A DNA stretch of 64,000 bases, from contig DIFI01000006.1 of the NCBI GenBank assembly GCA_002419055.1, positions 17,130 to 81,129 of the forward strand, given 5' to 3'. The translations under genes were made by a program, and so were the position numbers. The notes beneath the pieces were generated by a model. It had not been told where the DNA came from and searched no databases. It saw only the letters and a list, made by a program, of their open reading frames with translations. Source of the DNA: Peptococcaceae bacterium UBA5752 (lineage in GTDB: Bacteria > Bacillota > Dehalobacteriia > UBA4068). Shown here in pieces: positions 18,145 to 24,063 of the stretch (positions are counted from its first letter, which is position 1; each line of letters starts with the position of its first letter).

Positions 18145-18173
18145 ATTATATGCTTTACAGCAGTTTTTGTCAA
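18145..18173 (-). promoter_or_regulatory. Sigma-A promoter of greA-lysS
   Basis: Minus-strand TTGACA (18173-18168) and TATAAT (18150-18145) separated by exactly 17 bp, both perfect hexamers, ending about 80 bp before the greA ATG. Confidence 0.85.
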
Positions 18174-18237
18174 GTGTACTAATCTGTCATATTTATACCA
18201 TATTTCGATATATTATATGCTAAAGGGAGTAGTATAG

Positions 18238-18942
18238 ATGGATGTTGCGCTAATCCGCCTGGATCATGGACTAAAATTCAAAAGAGAAGAGCCGTTTTGG
18301 CTGCCATTGGGCAAAAATAAAATATCAGTGGTGCCGTTTGTGACACGTCGCGGCAAATTTGCAAAGACCATCATCAAAGCGCAAATAGCCGGCTGTCGTA
18401 TCTTTGCCTGCAATTACAATTTAGCCTCTTTATATCCATATGGCAGCTACCCCCGCATCGCCAACGGCCGAACCTTTGCCCTAGCATCACTGATGCGGGG
18501 CTTGGATTGTGATTTTTCTGTCTGGAGAAAGGAACTGATTACAATCGACGTTTCTGATGATTTTACTCAACTGGCTGCCCGCCTGCTCTCTCAAGAAACC
18601 AGAAAAATTTATCTTTTGTCCAATAATCAAGTCTGTTTGCAACGGCTACAACAACAAATCTTTAAGGAAAGCGGTCTAATCGCCACTATTTGTAAAGAAC
18701 CACCCGAAAACTCACTAATCATCGGCTCAGATACAGCCCCCCTAAATAGTACTGCTATGTGGCACAATTGGCCGCAAGCCGCTATTACATCAAACGGCGA
18801 AATAATCTCGACCCATTTTGCCGAAGCCGCATTACTAGCAAGCGCTGCCGTTATTCCAAATCATCCGCTGCGCTTATTGCGGGATTTAGCACGCCGCAGC
18901 GCTTGCTATCAATTGCTTCCTCTCTTTGATCATCCCACTTGA
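18238..18942 (+). CDS. Hypothetical protein, 234 aa
   Basis: No family recognised. The protein is soluble, without signal peptide or membrane helix, with a mixed alpha/beta character: a basic N-terminus (IRLDHGLKFKREEPFWLPLGKNKISVVPFVTRRGKFAKTIIKAQIAGCRIFA), an alternating hydrophobic core and a His/Pro-containing C-terminus. GGGAG lies about 8 bp before the ATG. It is divergent from greA, and its stop codon lies at the -35 of the promoter for the next transcription unit, so it forms its own unit. Codon use is like the neighbours, and a clean 234-codon frame with a ribosome site supports a real gene. Confidence 0.65.
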   Translation: MDVALIRLDHGLKFKREEPFWLPLGKNKISVVPFVTRRGKFAKTIIKAQIAGCRIFACNYNLASLYPYGSYPRIANGRTFALASLMRGLDCDFSVWRKELITIDVSDDFTQLAARLLSQETRKIYLLSNNQVCLQRLQQQIFKESGLIATICKEPPENSLIIGSDTAPLNSTAMWHNWPQAAITSNGEIISTHFAEAALLASAAVIPNHPLRLLRDLARRSACYQLLPLFDHPT

Positions 18943-18967
18943 CAATTAAATAAGTATAATTTATAAT
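18939..18967 (+). promoter_or_regulatory. Sigma-A promoter of the decarboxylase beta-gamma unit
   Basis: Perfect TTGACA (18939-18944) and TATAAT (18962-18967) with a 17-bp spacer. It overlaps the stop codon of the preceding gene and fires directly into the riboswitch-like leader. Confidence 0.88.
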
Positions 18968-18974
18968 ATCTTCA

Positions 18975-19076
18975 GATAAGAGGGAGTAGCTGGCATCGGA
19001 CATTTTTTGCTCCGTTGTTATTTGATGCGTCAACACGATGCAAATCCGCGTCACTTTTTACAGCAAGACTTTTATC
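18975..19076 (+). promoter_or_regulatory. yybP-ykoY-type (Mn2+) riboswitch aptamer
   Basis: The leader carries the characteristic 5' element GGGAGTAGC (18982-18990), the internal GTCAACACG (19029-19037) and the 3' element AGCAAGAC (19062-19069), in the order and spacing of the yybP-ykoY Mn2+ riboswitch. The closing stem P1 is formed by GATAAGAG (18975-18982) and CTTTTATC (19069-19076). The 3' strand of P1 is also the 5' strand of the terminator that follows, so ligand binding, which stabilises P1, should block termination: an ON switch. The match was made by eye against remembered family members, not by covariance search. Confidence 0.8.
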
Positions 19077-19108
19077 CCGCGTTATTTTACTTGGGATAAG
19101 AGTTTTTT
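19069..19108 (+). terminator. Riboswitch expression-platform terminator
   Basis: Stem of CTTTTATCCC (19069-19078) with GGGATAAGAG (19093-19102), one G-U pair, followed by six T (19103-19108). Mutually exclusive with aptamer stem P1 because 19069-19076 is shared. Confidence 0.85.
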
Positions 19109-19144
19109 ATTATTCTATCCCTAAAATTACAAAGGGGGATGCTA

Positions 19145-20284
19145 ATGGAATTATTGACTGTATTGTTTGGAAATCTTATGACAATCACATTACGGCAGCT
19201 AGTAATGTGGATCATAGGCAGCATATTGATTTATTTGGCAATCAAAAAAGATATGGAGCCCTCGCTGCTCTTACCAATCGGATTTGGCGCTATTATCTGC
19301 AACATTCCGTCTTCGGGAGCGATAAACCAGGTCATCAACGGCGTAACGGAAATAGGCATACTTGACGTCTTGTTTAAAGCCGGTATAGCAAACGAGCTAT
19401 TGCCGTTATTACTATTTATCGGCATAGGCGCAATGATTGACTTTGGCCCATTGCTGACTAATCCCAAACTACTGCTTTTCGGCGCGGCAGCACAATTTGG
19501 TATCTTTTTTACTCTCTCGATGGCTGTGTTATTTGGCTTTGATCTCAACGACGCGGCTTCTATCGCCATCATCGGCGCCGCCGACGGCCCTACCTCGATC
19601 TTTGTTGCCAACTATTTCAATAGCAATTATTTAGGAGCAATCATTGTTGCCGCCTATTCATACATGGCGTTAGTGCCAATAGTGCAGCCACCGGTAATTC
19701 GCCTGATTACTACTAAGGAAGAGCGAAAAATCCGCATGGAATATAAGCCTAAAGAAGTTCCGCAAGTGGTAAAGATTCTCTTCCCTATTATTGTTACTAT
19801 CATCGCCGGAGTAATTGCGCCCAGATCAGTAGCATTAATCGGTTTTCTGATGTTTGGTAATCTGATCAGGGAATGCGGCGTGCTTTCGCGCTTCTCACTT
19901 GGCGCTCAAAACGAGCTGGTCAACATTGTAACACTGCTGCTCGGTATTACAATTGCCGCGCGCATGCAAGCAGCATCGTTCCTTTCTCCAGCTACGCTGC
20001 TAATTCTTTGCCTCGGGCTCGTTGCTTTTGTATTCGACACCATCGGCGGTGTTATCTTTGCCAAAGTATTAAACCTCTTCGTTAAAGATAAGTTCAATCC
20101 GATGATCGGCGCCTGCGGTATCTCTGCCTTCCCGATGTCCTCGCGTGTAATTCATAAAATGGGCTTAAAAGAAGACTCGCAAAATTTCCTGCTCATGCAC
20201 ACCGTTGGCGTTAATGTTGGCGGTCAGATAGCTTCCGTTGTAGCCGGCGGTTTGATTATCAGTTTAGTCGGCGCTTTGATATAA
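19145..20284 (+). CDS. Na+-translocating decarboxylase beta subunit (OadB/GcdB/MmdB family)
   Basis: Integral membrane subunit that couples decarboxylation of carboxybiotin to sodium export in oxaloacetate, glutaconyl-CoA or methylmalonyl-CoA decarboxylases. Family hallmarks are clear: PLLLFIGIGAMIDFGPLLTNPKLLLFGAAAQFGIF, IGAADGPTSIFVAN (the conserved Asp-Gly-Pro-Thr of the Na+ site), AYSYMALVPIVQPP, and SAFPMSSRVIHKMG. About nine to eleven membrane helices. The ATG at 19145 is best placed relative to AAAGGGGG; an in-frame ATG at 19139 lies within that site. No alpha (carboxyltransferase) or biotin-carrier gene is nearby, so it is an orphan pump subunit here. Controlled by the leader described above. 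Confidence 0.93.
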   Translation: MELLTVLFGNLMTITLRQLVMWIIGSILIYLAIKKDMEPSLLLPIGFGAIICNIPSSGAINQVINGVTEIGILDVLFKAGIANELLPLLLFIGIGAMIDFGPLLTNPKLLLFGAAAQFGIFFTLSMAVLFGFDLNDAASIAIIGAADGPTSIFVANYFNSNYLGAIIVAAYSYMALVPIVQPPVIRLITTKEERKIRMEYKPKEVPQVVKILFPIIVTIIAGVIAPRSVALIGFLMFGNLIRECGVLSRFSLGAQNELVNIVTLLLGITIAARMQAASFLSPATLLILCLGLVAFVFDTIGGVIFAKVLNLFVKDKFNPMIGACGISAFPMSSRVIHKMGLKEDSQNFLLMHTVGVNVGGQIASVVAGGLIISLVGALI

Positions 20285-20297
20285 AGGAGGAAATAAT

Positions 20298-20444
20298 ATG
20301 CACCTTAATGTTGAAGGTTTTTTACAAACACTGCCGATAATGGGTTACGGTATGATTGGTATTTTTGCAGTAATGCTGATGCTCTATCTTGTAATCGTTA
20401 TCTTATTAAAAATATTTGTTAAGCATAAAGAAGAAAGTAAATAG
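20298..20444 (+). CDS. 48-aa membrane protein, OadG-like small subunit
   Basis: A short gene 13 bp after the beta subunit with a perfect AAAGGAGG and 7-bp spacing. The product has one transmembrane helix (about 19-39: MIGIFAVMLMLYLVIVILLKI) followed by a charged tail, KHKEESK. Position, single helix and tail fit the gamma (OadG) type subunit of sodium-pump decarboxylases, which is small and assembles with beta. It lacks the long extracellular Pro/Ala region of classical OadG. A strong terminator follows, closing a two-gene operon. Confidence 0.7.
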   Translation: MHLNVEGFLQTLPIMGYGMIGIFAVMLMLYLVIVILLKIFVKHKEESK

Positions 20445-20483
20445 ATTAAACACAAATAAATATCTTATGTATAAAAAAAACTT

Positions 20484-20524
20484 CACCCTATTAGTTTTGC
20501 CAATTACTAATAGGGTGTTTTTTT
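20484..20524 (+). terminator. Terminator of the beta-gamma operon
   Basis: Perfect 12-bp stem CACCCTATTAGT / ACTAATAGGGTG (20484-20495 with 20506-20517), 10-base loop, then seven T. Confidence 0.92.
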
Positions 20525-20769
20525 ATGTCAAAAAGTAAACGAAGTAAAAAAATACCAGGAGAATTCAAGTAGAATATTGCCACTAAGCAAATATAAAAGG
20601 GCTGAGTACTTAAACAAAAACAAATCATTCACCTAATCTTTTGTTTAAGCTTTTTAAATAATTTAATAAAATTCCGTATTATTAATTTATCAGCATTGTA
20701 TAGAGAATAGCCTTAACATTAATACTATAAACAGCAGCAATTTGATTCATCTAGAAAGGTTGAAACAGC
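20525..20769 (+). other. Intergenic, no gene seen
   Basis: AT-rich spacer after the terminator. No open frame with a ribosome site, no hairpin of note. Confidence 0.5.
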
Positions 20770-20916
20770 ATGAGAACAATCAAAGTCCTTTTTTATAGCG
20801 CAGCAGTAATTGCCTTTGTTTTCTTCTGCAGTTATTATTTATTTAACCTGGGACGGAAGAATATCAAAAAGTTACTGTCTCTTGCACCGTTAGTTTCTAA
20901 AGTAACAATCCGCTAA
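20770..20916 (+). CDS. Small single-pass membrane protein, 48 aa, hypothetical
   Basis: ATG at 20770 preceded by AAAGG at about 10 bp. The product has a hydrophobic stretch (about 4-27, VLFYSAAVIAFVFFCSYYLF) and a short basic C-terminal tail (GRKNIKKLL). It resembles small membrane peptides but matches no family I recognise. Support is one ribosome site and a coherent membrane-protein composition, so it could still be chance. Confidence 0.4.
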   Translation: MRTIKVLFYSAAVIAFVFFCSYYLFNLGRKNIKKLLSLAPLVSKVTIR

Positions 20917-20942
20917 AATATAAATAAATGATTCAGAAAGTA

Positions 20943-20970
20943 TTGACATTTTAGTCTGTTTTTTTATAAT
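20943..20970 (+). promoter_or_regulatory. Sigma-A promoter for a small transcript
   Basis: TTGACA (20943-20948) and TATAAT (20965-20970), both perfect, with a 16-bp spacer. Predicted start about 20977. Confidence 0.75.
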
Positions 20971-20976
20971 CTTAAT

Positions 20977-21087
20977 CATATTATAATTATGTCATGGAAT
21001 ATTATCCTGAAGTTTCGACAGCCGAATTCGACGACGCACGTATTAAAAATAACAAAAATCTCTCATATCGGGAGATTTTTGTTATTT
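20977..21087 (+). ncRNA. Candidate small RNA, about 110 nt
   Basis: A consensus promoter is followed about 70 bp later by a perfect 15-bp terminator stem (21048-21062 with 21072-21086). The body holds no open frame with a ribosome site; a 39-codon frame from 20994 runs through the terminator hairpin and has no Shine-Dalgarno. The 5' part contains TTCGACA (21014-21020), the exact complement of a Spo0A box, which may be coincidence. The terminator is symmetrical and could also end leftward transcription of the tiny frame at 21106-21144. Confidence 0.5.
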
Positions 21088-21105
21088 GTGACAAATATAG
21101 TTATT

Positions 21106-21144
21106 TTAAATAAAACCATCTCTTTTAAATATATTATATTTCAT
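21106..21144 (-). CDS. Possible 12-residue peptide
   Basis: A minus-strand ATG (21144) preceded by AAAGGAGG at 5 bp, one of the best ribosome sites in the window, opens a frame of only 12 codons (MKYNIFKRDGFI) followed by TAA and then, 19 bp on, the symmetrical terminator at 21048-21086. No promoter hexamers of quality were found upstream. It may be a micropeptide, a leader, or the relic of a deleted gene. Confidence 0.3.
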   Translation of the reverse strand: MKYNIFKRDGFI

Positions 21145-21463
21145 AGCATCCTCCTTTAAAACAATTTGGTATAAAACAATCTCTTTGGCTGATCCACGCG
21201 ATCTGCAGTTTGTAACATAAGTGTCAACAACAGTTTGGCATTACCATTGTCAAAAATGAATAAATTTTAAAGTAAAATTTACTATATTTATGTCAATTTC
21301 ATTAATTTTAGGTAAAATTTGTCTATAATTATGATATTATAACATATATAATATATTTAAAAACAGTAAATTGACATAAACTTAAGATAATTTCCTATAA
21401 TTATACTTATTTCAGAATATAATTACAATAAATTAAATATCTTTCTATGAAATAAACGGAATA
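21145..21463 (+). other. AT-rich upstream region of the sigma factor
   Basis: No gene seen. TTGACA (21372-21377) and TATAAT (21397-21402) are separated by a long 19-bp spacer and could drive the sigma factor gene; the sequence TATTATAACATAT near 21337 resembles the flank of the structured repeat but carries no insertion. Confidence 0.4.
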
Positions 21464-21985
21464 ATGATTATAAATCGTATTATTAATGTGAATGGGGGTA
21501 AGGAGTTGAACCAGTCGTTTGGTGCCGACGATGCTGTTTCAACAGCAATTGAAAAATATGCAGATATGGTTCGCCGCATTTGTTTTTTGTACCTCAAAAA
21601 CAGCGCCGATGTGGAGGACGTTTTTCAGGACGTATTTCTTAAATATTTCTTGAACGCTGGCGCACTGCAAAGTGAAGAACATCAAAAGGCCTGGTTATGC
21701 AAGGTAACATTCAATAAATGCAAAGACCTCTGCAAAAGCTCCTGGCGCAAAAAAACGGTCAGCATCGAGGAAATAGATATCCCCTATGAAAGCCCCGAAC
21801 AAAGCGAGCTGATTAAAGCCGTATTGCAGCTGCCTCCCGAACATAAACAATTGATTTACCTGCATTACTATGAGGGTTTGACGATCCCTGAGATCGCCCA
21901 GTCCATGAATAAAAACACAAATACCATCTATTCGCAATTAAGACGCGCTAAAGCGCGATTGAAACAAAAAGTAGGAGAAATTTAA
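21464..21985 (+). CDS. ECF-type RNA polymerase sigma factor
   Basis: A 173-residue sigma-70 family protein with region 2 (AIEKYADMVRRICFLYLKNSADVEDVFQDVFLKYF) and region 4 (LIKAVLQLPPEHKQLIYLHYYEGLTIPEIAQSMNKNTNTIYSQLRRAKARLK), no regions 1 or 3: an extracytoplasmic-function sigma. It directs polymerase to a small regulon, usually for envelope stress. The listed ATG has only a weak site (ACGGAATA); an alternative TTG at 21506 lies behind GGGGGTAAGGAG and would remove 14 residues. The stop is 1 bp before the next gene, the likely anti-sigma, so the two are coupled. Confidence 0.88.
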   Translation: MIINRIINVNGGKELNQSFGADDAVSTAIEKYADMVRRICFLYLKNSADVEDVFQDVFLKYFLNAGALQSEEHQKAWLCKVTFNKCKDLCKSSWRKKTVSIEEIDIPYESPEQSELIKAVLQLPPEHKQLIYLHYYEGLTIPEIAQSMNKNTNTIYSQLRRAKARLKQKVGEI

Positions 21986-21986
21986 A

Positions 21987-23039
21987 ATGGATGATTTTAA
22001 AAAGTATTTGGACAAGATCACAGCCGAGCCTGAATTGAAAGAAAAATCCAAAACTTACGTGCAGGCCGCGCTTGCCAGTCAATCAGCATTAAAAGCTGAT
22101 GCTAATACGAAAACTACTTATGTTAGGGGGAATTGGGCAATGAAGAAAATCATTACCGGCGTCGCTGCGCTGGCCGCCTGTGCAGTGTTGGCCGTCGGCG
22201 GATACGCATATTGCAGCACTCCTGTAAATTATGTCAGCTTCGATATCAATCCCAGTGTTGAACTGGGCATCAACGCTTTAAATAAGGTAGTCAGCGTCGA
22301 AGCTTACAATGAAGGCGGCAGCGCTCTGATCGAAGAAATCGATGTAATCGGTATGCCTCTAGGCAAAGCTGTTAACCTGTTGGTGAAAGAAGCTGTCGAT
22401 CAAGGATATATGGCTGAAGACGGCTCAACGGTAATCTCGGTTACCGCCGAATCGGACAGCGAAGAGGACGCAGCCGATTTACAAGAAGAAAGTGAAGAAG
22501 GCGTCGACGAGGCGCTTTTGACCAAAAACATTCAAGCAATAGTCTATGCCAACTGTTCCAATCTCGAACTGAGGACTGAAGCCAAAGAACTGGGCATTTC
22601 CCCCGGAAAATATAAATTGATTGCCATATTGTGCGAGCTTGATCCCAGTATTTCCCCTGAAGATTGCCGTGATATGAAAATCACCGATATCATTGTTAAA
22701 GCCAACGAGATTATTTCCGAAAATGACAGCGATTTAACCGAAGACGATGCGCTGCAATTAATAGTAGACGCGGCCGTTAAGGTAATGGACGCCAAGAATA
22801 ACGGCAATAAAGAAGAAAAGATCAACCGCGGGCAAAACAGTAATCAAAACACTGATGAGGATGAGCTCAATGAGAATGAGCAAGAATCAGACGATCAGGA
22901 ATTAAGCGAAGAACAGCAGCAAGAGCGCGAACAAGAGAAGCTGGAACAGCAGCAAGAGCGCGAACAAGAGAAGCTGGAACAGCAGCAAGAGCGCGAGCAA
23001 AAGAAGCTGGAACAACAGCAAGAGCATAAACAAGATTAA
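21987..23039 (+). CDS. RsgI-like transmembrane anti-sigma factor with Glu/Gln repeat tail
   Basis: Likely anti-sigma partner of the preceding sigma. Residues 1-50 are cytoplasmic (sigma-binding candidate), a membrane helix spans about 53-76 (KKIITGVAALAACAVLAVGGYAY), and residues 80-250 are outside and begin with YVSFDINPSVELGINALNKVVSVEAYN, the conserved extracellular domain of RsgI-family proteins. The last ~90 residues are Asn/Asp/Glu-rich and end in three 11-residue repeats (EQQQEREQEKL), probably a flexible or coiled-coil stalk. The cytoplasmic part does not look like the classical RsgI N-domain or a zinc anti-sigma. In RsgI-SigI systems the sigma is not ECF, so this pairing is a variant. 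Confidence 0.82.
   Translation: MDDFKKYLDKITAEPELKEKSKTYVQAALASQSALKADANTKTTYVRGNWAMKKIITGVAALAACAVLAVGGYAYCSTPVNYVSFDINPSVELGINALNKVVSVEAYNEGGSALIEEIDVIGMPLGKAVNLLVKEAVDQGYMAEDGSTVISVTAESDSEEDAADLQEESEEGVDEALLTKNIQAIVYANCSNLELRTEAKELGISPGKYKLIAILCELDPSISPEDCRDMKITDIIVKANEIISENDSDLTEDDALQLIVDAAVKVMDAKNNGNKEEKINRGQNSNQNTDEDELNENEQESDDQELSEEQQQEREQEKLEQQQEREQEKLEQQQEREQKKLEQQQEHKQD
22911..23036 (+). repeat. 33-bp tandem repeat
   Basis: Three full 33-bp units (22911-22943, 22944-22976, 22977-23009) and a partial fourth, coding the Glu/Gln-rich 11-residue repeats at the C-terminus of the anti-sigma. The first two units are identical. Confidence 0.9.
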
Positions 23040-23104
23040 CACAGCTCAATAAGCTATTATAGATTTTATCTCTGAATAGATACCGACTCCATCTATTCAA
23101 TTTA

Positions 23105-23147
23105 AAAACGATTGAACGCCACCAAAATGGTGGCGTTCAATCGTTTT
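23105..23147 (+). terminator. Terminator of the sigma/anti-sigma operon
   Basis: Perfect 20-bp stem (23105-23124 with 23128-23147), 3-base loop, ending in TTTT. Confidence 0.92.
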
Positions 23148-23222
23148 AGTTAAATAAAAAACCTTATCTGACATAGCCTGTGTTACCAGAGGACAACAAC
23201 GATAGTTATAATTCGATAATAG

Positions 23223-23258
23223 AAAGAGGCAGACAGCAAATAAGCCACCTGCCTCTTT
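23223..23258 (-). terminator. Terminator of the HAD phosphatase gene
   Basis: 10-bp stem AAAGAGGCAG / CTGCCTCTTT (23223-23232 with 23249-23258), just past the leftward gene's stop. Confidence 0.8.
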
Positions 23259-23269
23259 AGTAATTTGCT

Positions 23270-23917
23270 TTAGATGTATTTACTCATTTCGGCAAATGAA
23301 TTAATAGCAAAATCGGCCAACTCTGCTATGGCTTGCCGCTGGTCCGCGGTAGCCGGATCGTAGACAGCAATCACCTTAAAATCCGCCGCTTTGGCAGTTT
23401 TAATCGCATACAGCGAATCCTCAAAAATATAGGTCTCTTCCTTTGGGGTTTTGAGCGACTTTAAGGCCTGGTAGAAAATATGCGGATTATCTTTGCCGCA
23501 GCCGACTTCGGTACAAGTAAATATCTCTAAAAAATAATCCAAAACTTGATTGCGCCTTAAAGCGGCCTCAACCAGCCAGCGGTCGGCGGCGGTGGCAACG
23601 CACATTTTGGCACCGTTTTGCTGTAGGCGAGCCAGAAATTCCTTGACGCCCGGCTTGATTGGTATGATATCAGTATAAAAATGAGCAATCAACTTATTGA
23701 CGTTATCGATAATCTCCGCAACTGTTAAATTGACGTCGTATTCGGCAATCAGATACTCGGCAGCCTGCACCAAACTGACCGGCCGCAATGCCTCATAGAT
23801 ATCCTCACGCGGTGTTTTGCCAATCAACTTTAAATATTTGATACCAATATCTTGCCAAACCGGCATCGAGTCTAGCAGAGTACCGTCCAGATCAAAGATT
23901 GCGCCGCTTATTTTCAT
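23270..23917 (-). CDS. HAD-superfamily phosphatase, beta-phosphoglucomutase-like
   Basis: Subfamily IA HAD hydrolase. Motif I FDLDGTLLDSMP carries the nucleophile and acid/base aspartates, motif II is CVATAAD (Thr replaced in the usual S/T slot), motif III lysine in CGKDNPHIFYQALK, and motif IV FEDSLYAIKTAKAA. An alpha-helical C1 cap lies between motifs I and II. Substrates of this group are small sugar phosphates; none can be named. The ATG at 23917 is preceded by GGTGAAG; an earlier ATG at 23932 is also possible. Monocistronic between terminators. Confidence 0.87.
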   Translation of the reverse strand: MKISGAIFDLDGTLLDSMPVWQDIGIKYLKLIGKTPREDIYEALRPVSLVQAAEYLIAEYDVNLTVAEIIDNVNKLIAHFYTDIIPIKPGVKEFLARLQQNGAKMCVATAADRWLVEAALRRNQVLDYFLEIFTCTEVGCGKDNPHIFYQALKSLKTPKEETYIFEDSLYAIKTAKAADFKVIAVYDPATADQRQAIAELADFAINSFAEMSKYI

Positions 23918-23935
23918 TACTTCACCATCCATTTT

Positions 23936-23963
23936 GTTGATAAACCTATGTTGATAAACCTAT
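23936..23963. repeat. 14-bp tandem duplication
   Basis: Two identical abutting copies of GTTGATAAACCTAT (23936-23949 and 23950-23963) upstream of the HAD gene; a small slippage duplication. Confidence 0.85.
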
Positions 23964-24020
23964 GTATTATTCTGTATTGTTGTGATACTTCCTGCATTTT
24001 AAATTTTGCAACTAAACCCA

Positions 24021-24050
24021 AACAAAAATGGCAAATGATTGTATTTGCCG
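24021..24050 (-). terminator. Terminator of the c-di-GMP gene
   Basis: Hairpin GGCAAAT / ATTTGCC (24030-24036 with 24043-24049) followed leftward by a T-rich run (ATTTTTGTTT), 14 bp past the stop. Confidence 0.75.
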
Positions 24051-24063
24051 TTGTAATTAAAGT

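Noticed and set aside
20994..21113. 39-codon frame across the small RNA
   Set aside because: No ribosome site, and it would have to be translated through the terminator hairpin.
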